Notes under the pieces: model-generated
What the model was told of the DNA's origin: nothing
The model's input: the letters and a program-made list of their open reading frames with translations, nothing else
Databases searched by the model: none
Shown: in pieces, positions 47,619 to 60,180 of the stretch
Layout of the letters: each line of letters begins with the position of its first letter
How positions within the stretch are numbered: the stretch's first letter is position 1
Position numbers and translations under genes: made by a program
Assembly (NCBI GenBank): GCA_006386115.1
Contig: VFIW01000028.1
Coordinates: 342,512-406,511 of the forward strand
DNA: 64,000 nucleotides
Reading direction: 5' to 3'
DNA from: Globisporangium splendens
Taxonomy: Eukaryota; Oomycota; Peronosporomycetes; Pythiales; Pythiaceae

Positions 47619-49096
47619 ATGATCTCAGCGATGGATTCCCGCATGCGCTCCCCGTCGTGGCACGACGCCAAAGCACACCAGAAGCGTGAGTCGTCCCCGA
47701 CGTCCAAACCGAACAACTCGAGCCGGGAGAGCGATGGCCAAGGATCGGACTCGGACGCGTCCTCCTCATCCAACAAGCGTCCACGTGGAGCGACCGCGAG
47801 TGAGACGAAAGAGAGAAAAACCCGACAGCGAGCGGCTCCGTCCACAGCGGTAAGTTACCTCAGGGATTAAGATGAGGACGGTATAAAGGACAGGCACCGA
47901 CTGATTACACTCCAAAACGTTTGTATGCGATCACAGCACGAGATTCGCCATTTGCGAGCCCAAGTGGTTGCACTCGAAGACTCGTTGCATGAGCTGCAGC
48001 ACAAATGGCAGACCAGCATCTCGAACAAGGCGCTATGGACCCACGCGTACGAATCTGCCAAGCAGAAGCGTCAGGCATCGCAGGTCCAGGCGATCAACAA
48101 AGAGTTGAAAGGCCAAATCAGGCAGCAGCAGCTCTACTTGGCCACGCTGCAGAGCCTCATCCCTCAGTCCACTCTCTTTGAACACATCTCGGGTATCCAT
48201 GTCCTAGACGCGATCCACAACCCCCTGCACTTGCACGCCGACATCTCCGATGCCGAGCGCATCACGACGCTCCAGAATCGCAGCGAGACGGCACTGCGCC
48301 TCGCGCCGCACTTGACGGATAAGTTCACACGAGCTCACGTGGACAAGGTGTCTGGTTTCGTCCCGTTCCAGAGCACAAACATCACGGCGGACGCGAAATA
48401 CACGTACGTCAAGTCGATCTTCATCGTCAAGGTCCCGCACACGACCATCCAGCAGCTGTTCCACGCTGTGGTCCAGCATTTCGAGCGTCTCCCGAGTGAG
48501 ATGAAGCATCACTTTGACATTGACTACGAATTCCAGGTGCAGCCGGCTTAAAACTGTGTGGTGTTTGTAGCCTTCATTCAAATGTAGTCTGACTGACAAC
48601 ATCTGTGCTCTTCTTTTTCTAACAGGACATCCATGCCGTGAGCGAATTCCACAAGTACGTGCGCACCCGATACGAGAGCCCAACATCGTTTTCGAGCGTC
48701 AGTTGCGCTGACGTCTCAGGGCGACTCACGGACACGCATGGAGTCATCGTCGTGGACTTTGTCGACTCGGACGAACGATTCCCGGAAGCCAGCGATGAAG
48801 CAAGAGTGCGGCGAGAAGACTCGTCAATGTAAGTTAGAGAACCGAACACTAGTTAGCCTAGGTATTGCTTTTGTACTGATCTTGTGCGCTTGTATTATAT
48901 TATCAGGATCTACCTGTCGCCAGTCACGGACCCTGTCACCCAGCAAACGCAGATCCTGTTGCGCTATGTGCGTGTGAATCGCTTCAATCTGTTGCCCGAT
49001 TCGGAAGTGTTGTGCGACGAAGTGCGGTGCATGGAGGCGTGGAACAATGGCGACTTATTTATGGCATTGGTGTGTGAGACGCTGACGAATGAATAA
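47619..49096 (+). CDS. CS12: four-exon coil/START-like protein, mirror partner of CS11
   Basis: Exons 47619-47849, 47937-48536, 48626-48828 and 48907-49096 (407 aa). The start at 47619 (MISAMDSRMRSPSWHD) lines up with the CS11 start (MISAKTIFMRPPVWHE). Exon 1 is Ser-rich and basic at its end (KERKTRQRAAPSTA). Up to the middle of the coil the two proteins differ clearly (for example HLRAQVVALEDSLHELQHKW here). From QVQAINKELKGQ to the last exon they are almost identical, and the C-termini differ again (VCETLTNE here). The signature VVDFVDSDERFP lies at about 321. The reading frame is intact, so this is probably a functional gene. Confidence 0.84.
48077..49074 (+). repeat. Inverted near-identical tract B, right copy (998 bp)
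   Basis: Partner of 33229-34226. It includes two introns that match exactly, which selection on protein would not preserve. Confidence 0.85.
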
Positions 49097-51698
49097 GAGT
49101 CTTTGTGGCTCAATTCGCTCTTAGGTTCCGCAAGCATAACTACAATAGTTCAATTCTCGTGCAACTTCAAAGGAGAAGGTCGATGTCAATGACACAATAT
49201 GACGTCCAAAACTTGGCGTGATATTGTGTTCCGTCCCAGCAAGTTGATTGCCTAGATGAAACGCTAAAGTGTATACGCACAAGCACGCACATATATTGTT
49301 TTGTCTCTAACGCCTCCTGAACCAAACCAAAACCACGGATAACAACAGCGGATTCAACTGATTAGACGCACGTCAGGAGAATCTTAGCGAGGCGGCTGCC
49401 TGTGTGGCCAACTTGAGGAATAATTGCTTTCGTGTGTAAAGAAGATGACGTTCGCGTGCCATGCAAAACGGCTGAATCCCGTGTGCTGATTCAAATTAGG
49501 ATGAAATCCGCGTTTTCGCCAGATGAAAAATGAAAACAGCGTCGCTGCAGTAGGCAGCATTCAAACGCTGCTTGGAGGCGCCTTCTATGACACCAAGCAG
49601 CAAGGTGCTCGCTCCCTTTTGGGGGAGGTAGAGGGGGTCACTGAACATCGATGAGAGGGAAACTCAGTGCGCACGGTACAATCTTATCCTCACTCCTTCT
49701 CCACCAACGTCGACACTTGTGTGTCGCGTAATCACGTTGATGAGAACTGCGTTACGACTCCAGCAAGAGTATGAAAAATGATCATCGGCAGAAATGGGAA
49801 ACGCGGTATAACTGGGCTGTAGTCCGGAGTACAAGTTTGACGAGTCACGCCACACGTGCACTGCACTTTACTCTTGTTAGCAAAAACAATGCATCATAAC
49901 CACGCTGTTTGGATGACAAGTGCACGAAGGGAATCGCATGAATCAAGTGATGGGGTGGCTTCTTTTATCTTTTGATGCTGCCCCGCTGCTACATTGACCA
50001 AGCAGAGGGAACAAAAAAGCTCTCACTGAACCAAGAGTTTGTCAATTGTGGACCAAGATTGCGTTTATTGGGACTAAAAGAGATAGAAGTTCCAAAATAC
50101 AAAATCGAAACGCGTGATGGTCAATCCACACATAAAATTGTGAACAGAGGTGGACAAGCGCATGCTTTAGCCCGAGATCGCTCGTACCGGTTTGCTCTCT
50201 CTCGCACCGAAATAATCTCTATTCCGCACTAGAAGCTGACCGTGAACAGGTTCCGTTCAGCGCCGATCTTGGGTCAACTCTAGCCGAAGAAAAACAGGAC
50301 GATTCTGATGACAACTCATCCGCAACATCAACTGATTCGTGCGAGAAAATCCCACTAGTTGAGAACGAGAAAGACGCTGAAGAGACTGCGAACGATTTGC
50401 TTGACTCTGAGCTCACATCAGGGACAGCAGGCGTTGAAGACTGGAGCGTTGGTCGGTCTGGCTCGCGAACGTCCGAACCACGTGACAACATCGACCTGGA
50501 GTCGGAGGTGCATTTCCACGAGGTATGGTGGGAAATGAGGAAGTCTATCAAACGTTTTCAAGCTTGAAATGCTCATTTGAGCGTCGCTAAATTTGGTCTT
50601 TCAGCTATTCAGCGCCACATGAAGTCCCATTCTCACTTGATCTAGGTAAAATTCCCGTGGCTGGTCCGCCAGGACTATTTTCTCAGGCACCTTTGGTGCG
50701 CAAGAACACTGGATGCTGATCAGCAGCTTGTAAACATCCGATGGTGTGGGGTGAGAGGAGGCGCGCCGATCAATACGTTCAGAGGAATGACGAAATGGAA
50801 CAGGCGGTGACGCAGGAGGATTGATTGGCTTGCTGGCTTCTCTCGTGTTCCGAACAGATCAATGAACGACAGAGCAGGTACTGATTTCAGTGCATGGTAA
50901 TGTTTTCATTTATCCCTACGAAAGTGGAAACCTTGAGCCACTTGTCCTTCGAGGAGGAGCACCTAACGGCTGTCTGAGGCAAGAAGTACTTTGGACTTTG
51001 TCCAAGTTGTATGCACTGATTCATCGTTCCACTTGAGCAAAACAGTTTCCACGTCCGCAGCGACAATGGACACTTGCACACTGTTCAGAATGAAATGCTT
51101 CTGAACCTCTGAATCCCATCCAAAAAGCACACACAGAGACTTGCGTTTTTTTACAAACAGGATGCAGTGGGCTGAGAATCGCTTTGTTGCAATATCGTAC
51201 GTTTTCTGCAGCTATTGACTCCGTCAGTGAGATCAGCCAAGTAAACACAGTGGGTTCACCATCTGAATCGTGCTCTTTGCTCAGACGCAAACTCATTCCT
51301 CACGTATTTGATAACTTGACTTTTACAATAGTCATGTTGCTATTTATCACAGTGTTATTTACTCAGGTACCTACCATATGTAATAATCCAAGTAAGGCGG
51401 TGTCTACTTGTGTCTCTCATTACCACAGTCAACAGAAGCACCACTGCGAGGATCCTATTGCAAAAGAATCGTTTGATTTCTCATCTATACGACTGTACAA
51501 ACCTCTCAAGTGATTGTGAAACAGTGCAGCATCCGGCCAGTAAACGTACGAAGAGCGAGTGGGGCTCATTGTTCCATTCGACAGCCCGAACCGTCACATC
51601 GACCTGCATCCTCCAGCTCGTTCCACTCGTCCACCAAGCAAACAAGCGCCACTACGTTCGTCAACTCGCCTCGCTTGTTTCGTACTATCACGAAACGA
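49097..51698. other. Long stretch between CS12 and CS13
   Basis: About 2.6 kb. Only the last 190 bp is recognisable, as the diverged counterpart of the CS10 upstream region. At 50232-50566 a plus-strand frame is acidic and Ser/Thr-rich (EEKQDDSDDNSSATSTDS) and ends EVWWEMRKSIKRF. It has a protein-like composition, but I do not recognise it and see no start or partner exons. No other gene supported. Confidence 0.4.
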
Positions 51699-53226
51699 AT
51701 GGATACGTTCAGTAGGCATGCATCAATGCGTCAAGAAGAGTCGGGACGAGCAACCTCGCCTTCATCGTCATCGTTGCCATTCGGATCGAGGGAGTGGAAA
51801 CGTCCGCGATCCACTCCACACACAGACAACGAGATTCACCACATCGACGCAAATAGTGCAATCAGCAACGAAGCCACGTTTCAAGACATCTTTGACCTCC
51901 TGCAGTCAAAGAGCGAGCAGAAAAAAGTGACTGTGCCTCCCGCGGTAAGTGTTAATTCTGTTGTTGTATTAGATTTCATGCTGATCTTGCTGGGAATGTG
52001 ATGCGCTGTGTAATGCTAGGATGAAATTCGATCGCTTCGAGCAGAAGTCACGCGATTGGAGGGTCAGCTCAACGCAGTGGCGTTGCAATGGAACGCGGCA
52101 ATGCTTCCACCAGACCTCCTTCTGAGCGCGTATGAGTCAGCGAGGCAAAAGGCGAGCGCTACAAGAGCGCAAAAGCTGAACAGCGAGCTGAAACGCCAAC
52201 TTCTCATTCATCAATTGTACTACGCGGCGCTGCAAAGTGGCTTCACCGAGTCGCCGCTGTGCCAGTACCCAACCAGCACCGATATTTTTGCTGCAATCCA
52301 CAGTGACGCGTGCTTTCCTGATGGCGCAGATCACGGGGCTCGCATCGAGGTCCTTCGAACATCACTCGACTCGACGTGTCGTCTCGCGCCGACGCTGATG
52401 CAGAGGCTGGCGCGCCAACACGTGAATCGCGCGACGATGAGTGTCCCGTCCTCGCAATCCAGCATTGCTGCCGACGCCAGTTTCACGTACGTGTCGACGC
52501 TGTTCGTCGCCAAGATCCAGAATGCGACGTTGGATCAGGTCTACGATGGCGTCCTGCGTTACTTCGACCGTATGCCATCGCAACTGAAGCATTACTTTGG
52601 TATCGACTACCACACCGAGGTACGATCAACGAGAACCAAAATCAACCAGTTAACTGCTTGGGTTTTGGACCATTTCGCCAGTATGCATCAAACAATAGTG
52701 CTAAACGTCGATTTCGAAACAGTCCATTTACAAACTCGGACCATCCATGGAGTACGGTCTTGTGAGGTACGCGAAGAAGCGCGAGTTCGCGACGTCGTGG
52801 AACTCGGTGTTTGCATCAGCACTCACGAAAGCGCACGGCGTCGTGGTCGTCGATTTCGTGGACAACGACCGCATGTTCCCCATTCGCGCGCACCCAGACA
52901 AGCTCCGGAAAGAAGTGACTTCCATGTAAGTGCTCTTGTATTTGCACCTTCCTCTGTTTGCTGGCACATCTTTATATAATTCACATTCTGTGAGTGATAG
53001 CATTACCGTCACGCCTGGCGTTGACAAAGTGTCTGGGTTACCATGCGTTGTGCTCTGCCAGTCGCGTGTCGCGCGGTACAATTTTTTGTCCAACGACAAG
53101 CGCTTGCAGGACGAGATCGAGTTGGATCACGGCTTCAGCAATGGGGACTTGCTCATGGCCGTCGTGTGCGAGCACTTGCGCTCGGCGTCCACAACAACTA
53201 ATTGGTTCAACAGGAAGTGGTGCTAA
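51699..53226 (+). CDS. CS13: four-exon coil/START-like protein, mirror partner of CS10
   Basis: Exons 51699-51944, 52020-52619, 52723-52925 and 53001-53226 (424 aa). The ATG at 51699 starts MDTFSRHASMRQEESG. Exon 1 has a basic SREWKRPRS patch and ends SKSEQKKVTVPPA. Exon 2 carries the coil (DEIRSLRAEVTRLEGQLNAV) and the START-like beginning; exon 3 has GVVVVDFVDNDRMFPIR; exon 4 ends VVCEHLRSASTTTNWFNRKWC. All parts needed for a protein are present, in contrast to CS10. Exon sizes place it with CS11/CS12, although the sequences of the two pairs are well separated. Confidence 0.84.
51753..53181 (+). repeat. Inverted near-identical tract A, right copy (1429 bp)
   Basis: Partner of 28397-29825. 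It begins at ACCTCGCCTTCATCG in exon 1 and stops after CACTTGCGC in the last exon. Confidence 0.85.
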
Positions 53227-54395
53227 GTGAGTGCCGATGAGCTGGCGCCAATTGAGCGGCCACTTCTCTAAATAAAACCACTTTTGCTGACATTGGTGTG
53301 ATTCTAAACAGCAACCTTCGGGTTTTGAAAAGAAAATAACAACACAGTGACCACTCTTGAATAAAACCACTTCTATTGGTTTTGTTGTGCGCAGCATTAA
53401 CTCTCGGATCTCGGCATAATGGGTTGTAGGGGTTCCAAGCGACATGAGAGCTTGGGGCAAAACAGTTTTGACCTGTTTCTGTGGGTGGCTGGAAATTACT
53501 CAGATCAAGTACCCATCGAAAATTTCCGAGAACGGTGGACTACGGGCACAAGGTGCTTGCTGGATGCACAGACACAAACGCAATATCCTCCACCTTCTCT
53601 TCACTCCCTTCTTCTTTGCTGGTGTCATGCAGAGCCCAGCAAAAGTGGTCGGCCACCACCACGAGCAGTGCAATGGGACATCCCATTACATGGGTTCTTG
53701 GGTCGAGAGAGTGTGGGTCATACCCACACGGGTTCTACCACTCTCGACAAACCCACCCGTTAATCCATCAACACTGTATGTAGCCAGTTGCATTTTAGCC
53801 AATAAGAACATTCCATTAAAGTTTAATATCGTTGGATGATAGTCGGATTGGACACCCAACTATCTACCAATCGAAGATACCGTAGGAACCACCCATCAGA
53901 TTTGCATCTCAAACCTTAAGATTTCAATTCACTTCTCATTTTGCACGTTATCGCGCAAAGCTCCCTTCCTTCTCTTCGGACACAGCGTCACCGCTGCGTC
54001 CTTCTTCTCACTTGCGCTTCCTCAACGCACGTGTACGCCGTGTATCGGACAATCCCGTTGCATGACCCAGCAATCAGCGCAATGATTATTGACAATAACC
54101 TCCATAAATGCATGCTCTATGAGATATCAGCACGCAAAGGCATCATCCTCTCTCTAAGACGTCGCAATATACACCACTATATCTTATACCCAATCTTTTG
54201 ACTCTGCGATCAGTTTCCACAACACCGTCAATAGTTATGAATCAACAATTATTGCCTTCCTATCTGAAAGACTCCATTTATTAATAGGGATGTAGCTCAG
54301 ATACTTCGTTCCTGTGCCTTTTTTCTACCTCAGTCTCTTCTCGATGGACAGATCTGCTCACTTTTCAAAATTTCGCCCACGTGAAAGCGCTAAAC
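53227..54395. other. Region between CS13 and CS14 with an ankyrin C-terminal relic
   Basis: At about 53455-53540 the plus strand reads NSFDLFLWVAGNYSDQVPIE, close to KFDLFLWLTENYLDQVSVE at the end of the minus-strand ankyrin fragment at 27.2 kb. No WLHENR repeats precede it. Two copies of AATAAAACCACTT lie at about 53271 and 53364. The remainder to 54395 shows no gene. Confidence 0.45.
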
Positions 54396-55683
54396 ATGCC
54401 GCTCGCTGTCCACGCACCAGAGCCGAATGGCGCCACCCGAGACAAGAAGCGCCGTGACCGCGACGACGCCAGCACCACGTCTGCGTCTCAGGGCTCCTCC
54501 GACTCGGAAGCCTCGGTGCCGGCGTCACGATTGAAGCGGACGAAAGCAAGGTCCTGGTACGCAGTTCAAAAAGTACGTCCACTGGCGAAACCGTGATGCG
54601 TCTCAAGCGCTCAAACCGGATTGAGTCAACTAACCTCTCCCATTGTGTTGCGCGCGTATTACCATAGAATGAGAAAGCAAAGTTGGCGCAGGAGATCGAG
54701 AAGTTGCAGATCCAGGCTGACTTTCTCAAGCAAAGTCAGGCGGCTCGAGCGCTGTCGCTTGCGAACCAAGTGAACAAAACGAAAGTGCTGCAGGACATGA
54801 TCGAGGAACAGCGATTCGCGTTCGTCACGGCGCAATCCGCTCTCGCGGGGAGCGAGGTACGTTGCTGTGCTTTTTTGTGGTTATTATCAACCAACTAATT
54901 ATCTTTGTGCTATTGGAGCAGGTAGTTATGCGGAGTCCGATCGAGAAGGACATTCGCCTTGGGAGCGACTGGACGCACCGTCAAGCGGTGTTGCGAGCGT
55001 TGAAAAAACCCGTGCTTCGTGATGCTGAGCGATACATAACGGAGCGCATGCGTTTTTTGTCTCCAACGAGCCCATATACGTCGGCGCAACAGTTTACGAC
55101 CGCTCGAGGCGATCTGTGCTCCGTTGGGCTCGACAGTACACCACTGGGAAGCGCTGTAAGCGTCAAGCAAGTGTACGACGCGCTGCGGTCGTACTTTTAC
55201 AACATGGAGATCTTGTGGACCGAGGCTTCAAAAGATCTGATGATCAGAGAAGAAGAAGACGACGATACCAACCTCAGTAGTGGCGATACGCTAGACAGCG
55301 CGGTGCATCGGTTCTTGCGCTCGACGAACAACGGGTTTCTGATTGAGTCCAGCTCGGTCATGTACCACAGACACGACGAAGCCAGCAACAGCGCAGTCAT
55401 CTTTTCGGATTATGTCGACGAAGACACGCTGTACCCATACAATCCAGACGACAGAGTGCGTCAAGATATCACGACGGCGATTACAGTGAAGGAGTACTGC
55501 TCGAACGAGAAAGATCGAGTGGTTGTCGTGGCGCGTTCGTACCATATCCGCGTCCATCGTACGGATCTAGCGATCCCGACAGGGACGCTCGAAGACATGA
55601 CCACGGAATCCAAGTTCTGCTTCCAGAACATGATGGACGCGATCACCCACACCATCAGCAGCACGCCAGCTACGTGCTCGTGA
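54396..55683 (+). CDS. CS14: basic/coiled-coil/START-like protein
   Basis: Exons 54396-54572, 54668-54856 and 54922-55683 (375 aa, the shortest member). The frame opens at a GTG at 54381; the ATG at 54396 is preferred. The N-terminus of 59 residues ends in RLKRTKARSWYAVQK at the intron. The W-Y-A-L/V-Q-K ending is shared with CS15 and CS16 and sets this clade apart from the HVLRR/YLVRK type. The coil (NEKAKLAQEIEKLQIQADFL) ends EQRFAFVTAQSALAGSE. The START-like domain begins SPIEKDIRLGSDW and has IREEEDDDT and DYVDEDTLYPYNPDDRVR at about 285. A retrotransposon fragment begins 52 bp after the stop. Confidence 0.83.
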
Positions 55684-55735
55684 CGAAAGATAATTTCTTG
55701 CAACGCGAGGTTTCTCAAATCGCGGTGATAGCTAA

Positions 55736-56665
55736 GATGGCGATCATGATGACCAGATTAGAGGCAGGAATGCGAAACCTCACACGACTCGCTGAAGCGC
55801 AAGCTGGAGACTCGGACGGTCACACGTTTGCAGCAGTTCTCAAGGTCTATGTCGACTGCTTTCTCAGCCAAACCGACGCCATCCCCTTGACTTCAAATGG
55901 TACTCGCGGCGTTTACCTGTTGTTTTTCGATGGTGGATCACGCGGCAATCCAGGACCAGGAGGGACTGGATCCACCATCGTGCGTGTCCATAAGGACTCG
56001 CACACAGCCAGTTTAATTTGGGCCGCGAGCATGGCGTATAGCAGGAAGGACACGACCAACAACTTTGCCGAGTACTGGGGTCTCATACATGGACTCCGAG
56101 AAGCCCAACACAGTCACTTCGAACCGTTGTACGTGATTGGAGACAGTGCACTGATTATCTCCCAACAGCGAATGCATCGGTCCCCTCGACAGCACCGATT
56201 GACACGTTTATACCAGACAAGTCGACGACTCGCGGATTGCATCGACATCCGAGGATGGTGCCATCACTACCGTGCCTTCAACAAGATGGCGGACTCAGCC
56301 GCCAACCTAGCCATGGATACCAGAACCTCAACGCAGGTTCACTTCCCAACTCATCGAGCTGCTTTCAACAATCTCACCCAGGATCTTGACAACGACGTCA
56401 TGCATTGGCTTATGAGAAGTTCGGAAGACCCAAGGTCATTGGACAACACAAGGCAGCCTCACATAGGACCAAGAGAACATGCCATCGTGGTCAAAGATTA
56501 TTTAGCATTCAGAAGTGATCTATTGCAATCCGCGCTATAGACACATTTACACTCCTGTATGAAATTCGCAATGGAGAATAGGTAGGAGAATGGATATTGT
56601 AGGTCACGAAGATGAACCTAAATATACCTCACCTTATAAAGTAAAGTAAAGTATAAAGATAAAAT
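55736..56665 (+). mobile_element. 5'-truncated retrotransposon copy R4 (RNase H only)
   Basis: It starts at ATGGCGATCATGATGACC, mid-element, and reads without interruption through RNase H (GGSRGNPGPGGTG, NNFAEYWGLIHGL, DSALIISQQ) to a stop at 56540 and a tail CACCTTATAAAGTAAAG. The flanks AAATCGCGGTGATAGCT (about 55717) and AAATCGCGATGAGCT (about 56664) look like an imperfect target-site duplication. Slight divergence from R1 and R3 (SNGT for SDT, VVKD for LVKD). Confidence 0.82.
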
Positions 56666-56889
56666 CGCGATGAGCTGATTGTGGTGGACTGAAATGTACT
56701 GAGGTAGTGCATTTTTTACTCATTCCTTCAGCAAACAACTACTATCATTCCTGTCAAATGACAATTCGGAGTGATAGTCACTACTCACAATCATCACGTG
56801 ATTACTCGTCGCGTCATTGCATAAGGACATGCGCTGAATTCCTCACAACCCAAAAGACATCCCAAGTGCGTCCGACTGAGCAGAGCAGC

Positions 56890-58377
56890 ATGGCGAGGAC
56901 GGCGTATCCTGTAGGCACAGTCGCGTACGCTGGCGTGCTGATGATGCTGCCGCCGGCGGCGGTGGCTCCATCGACAGAACCGGCACCGCTGTCGGAACTC
57001 GAGGAACTGCTCGCGACACCCCGTGAGACCCAGCAGTCGCTGCTTCCAACCAATGGCAGCCTGCATCAAGAGAATGCCGTTAAGCAGCAGCGAAAGACGC
57101 AAGCATTAAGGCGACTGAGTCCTCCGCACTCGCCTTCAGGGGACGGCGAGTCGTCGGATCCACCCAACACGCCGCTGCCCAAACCCAAACGAGCATACTA
57201 TACACTTCAAAAGGTAAAAGCATTCTCCGTTTAAATGGCTTTATAACGTGGCTGGGTTCTCTTGACTTGTTGCTTTTGCTCATTTTTAGGAAGAGATGCA
57301 GGCGCTAGCGAAAGAAGTGGAGCGGCTGGAGACCGTTAAAGATTTTCTGACTGGATCGGCGGCAGCGAACGCGCAAATGCTCGCCGAGAAGGTGCGCGTG
57401 AACGAGGCTCTTCGACATCTCGTCAGAAATCAGCAGTTTGCGGTCGCACGCGCTCAAGCGGCTCTTGTCGGATTTAATGTGAGTACTCATACTTTGATTG
57501 GCCACACTTGGATGTGTCATGGCTCTTATTGTGTTGATGTTAATAGACCGCACAGAATAGCGCCTTGGAGAGATACATTCACCTCAGCAGCGACTGGGAA
57601 CAGCGACGAGAAACGATCCGTGCATTGAAGGACGACGCTCTCGGAGATGCCGAATCGTATTTTCAAGAGCGAATTCGGTTTCTCGATCCAATGAAAAAGT
57701 ACTACTCGATAGAAAATTTCTCCAAAGCTAACGGTGACACGTGTCAGGTTGGCTTTGATATCACGCCGCTCCCTGGTATCACGAGTGTGAAACTAGTTTT
57801 GGACGCGCTACGACAGTTCTTGTTCAACATGGAAATCACGTGGACTGAGACATCGAGAGAACTGATGATTCGCGAAGGCGAAGATGGATGCATTGACCCA
57901 AGTATCATGCATCAACGCTTTTTACGAAAGACGAGCTCGGGACTGCAGATTGAATCGAATACCGTCTTGTTCACTGAGTTCCGAGAAGGCGACCCAGACG
58001 CAGCCAGCATCGACAGGCGCATGGATTCGGGCATTTTGGTCGTGCATTATGTGGACAACGATGAGCTGTACCCATACAACCCAAAGGAGAGATTGCGTCA
58101 AGACATCACGTCCGCGATCGCCGTGAAAGCGTATCCGGTCAAAACAGACAAGAGGAAAAAGCTGAAGACGAGCGTTCATGATGTCCAAGCCTTCGATACG
58201 ACCACCGACAACGAGTTCGTCGTGGTCTTCATGAGATCGTTCCATATGACATTGCAGCAATCGGAGATTTTGACGTCACTGGGCATTGAGAATGAACTCA
58301 AGGTCGGCAGGTTGTTTTGCTACGACACGATGCTGAAATCTGTCATCGATCTCGTCCACCATGCACAACGAAATTGA
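56890..58377 (+). CDS. CS15: basic/coiled-coil/START-like protein
   Basis: Exons 56890-57213, 57290-57478 and 57547-58377 (447 aa). The open frame runs upstream of 56890 without an ATG-led alternative that looks coding, so this ATG is used. The N-terminus is Ala/Pro/Ser-rich (SPPHSPSGDGESSDPPN) and ends KPKRAYYTLQK. The coil (EEMQALAKEVERLETVKDFL) ends NQQFAVARAQAALVGFN. The START-like domain has LERYIHLSSDWEQRR, IREGEDG and HYVDNDELYPYNPKERLR at about 338, with His replacing the first Asp. Same 189-nt exon 2 as CS14. Confidence 0.84.
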
Positions 58378-58621
58378 CACCTCGACTTTTTAGTTATCTT
58401 AATCCAGTACACATAAATCATCTTATAAAATAAGAGAACTCTGCCTGGCTCGACAGCTTCTTTTTTTATAATTATGCTTTCGTCAATATGATAATTGAGT
58501 CGTCGTGTTTGGCGAGTCAAGTGCTCTTTTCTTTCGACTAGATAACGTATGATATCTCTAAAATGATAGCTTGATTGCTGTTCTCTCTCCCTGTTTATTC
58601 TCACACAAGAAGGAAACAAGC

Positions 58622-60180
58622 ATGGCACTCCTGCCTGCAAGCACCTCGGCGTCGATGGAGCTCGATGGCGACGACCACCTCGCGTCGCTTATGGAGCTGC
58701 TACCTGAGCACCCGATCGCCCTGCAGAGCGACGATGACATGCCGTCTCTCCTGCTGGGCTTTGGCGCAGAAGAAGCGCTCGCGTCGCCGCAGCTGACGAA
58801 GGAGAACTCGACGGAGATGCTCGGCGCGACCGAGTACGAGAGCTCCCACTCGAGCTCCGACAACGGCACCGCGATTATGACGTCCACAGGCGCTGGGAGT
58901 GCGAGCAACAGCAGAAAGCGACGTATTACAGCCGCACGAGCCATAGAATCCGAGGGCGGCGCGCCGAAAAGCCGACGCCGCTCGCAGTGGTATGCGCTTC
59001 AAAAGGTAAGGCAACTGGAGCGTTCATGCCTGCATATACGCCAAAATCTATCTCACTCCGGGTTTGCTTTTGCTGTTGTGTGGCTTGCAGGAAGAGAAAG
59101 CGGCGCTTTTGAGAGAACTGCAGTTCTTGGAAGCCCGGGTCGAGTTTCTGCGGCACCTGCCCGAAAACTCGACTGCCGACCGCCTCGCGGTGCAGAAGAT
59201 GCGCGAAAACAGCATTCTCCGCGACGCCACACGGAATCAGCAGTTCGAGTTCGCGGGCATGCAGTCCGTGATCGCGGGCTACACGGTACGCCTGCCACTT
59301 GGATAATACTGGAAATGCATATGCTGGTTTCTAATGAAACTTCGATTTCCTGCTTCCTATGCGCCGCTTGTAGGTCACGCAACAGCACGGTCCATTCCAG
59401 CGATACATCAAGCTAGGGGCTAGCATGACTGAGCGCCACGCGACGCTCAGTGCGCTGAAAGAACAGACTCTGCGCGACGCAGAGCGGTATATTCACGAAC
59501 GCTCGCGGTTTCTCGACGTGACCCAGAAGTATCTGACCGCAGACAAGTTTACGATGTCGAACGGCGACTTTTGCGTATCGTACTTTGAGACGATGCCGTT
59601 TCCCGGACTGTCGAACGTCAAGCAGGTGTTTGACGCGCTGCGGTTCTATTTCTCCAATATGGACATCAGCCTGACTGAATCGTCCGGGGAACTCGTGACC
59701 CGGGAAGACGGCGACGTGACACGCGATCAGAACGTCGCGCACCAGCGGTTCCTGCGCATGACGTCCTCTGGATTGTACATCGAGTCGAACCAGGTCATGT
59801 ACAGCAAGTACGTGAGCCACGAGCACGAGCACGGCTTTGGTCGCGAGTACGCCGTCATCGCCATGGACTTTATCGACGACGACGAGGTGTACCCGTACCT
59901 CACGGACGAGCGGCTCCGTCAAGATCTGACCGTCGCGCTCACGATGAAGACGTACCCGCGGAAAGTGAGCACTGTCGTCGAGTGTACGAGCACCAACAGC
60001 AACAGCGGCGATGACGACGACGAGCAGTACGACATTGTGGTGTGCCGGTCGCTGTTTGCGAAACTGCACAACTCGCCGCTCACGGTCCCACCCCAGGTGT
60101 ACAGCAACGTGGTCTGGGAGGCCGAGATGTGCTCCAAGGAGATCCTGCGCGCCGTGTACGATATCGTCAACCAAGAGTGA
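58622..60180 (+). CDS. CS16: basic/coiled-coil/START-like protein
   Basis: Exons 58622-59005, 59091-59285 and 59374-60180 (461 aa). The N-terminus is acidic (SMELDGDDHLASLMELL, then a Ser-rich run) with SRKRR and KSRRRSQWYALQK before the intron. The coil (EEKAALLRELQFLEARVEFL) ends NQQFEFAGMQSVIAGYT. The START-like part begins HGPFQRYIKLG and has VTREDGD and DFIDDDEVYPYLTDERLR at about 357. An acidic SGDDDDEQYD loop precedes the last strand. The DLASLMELLPEHP-like acidic-hydrophobic mix near the N-terminus resembles transcriptional activation segments, though that is only a compositional likeness. Confidence 0.84.
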
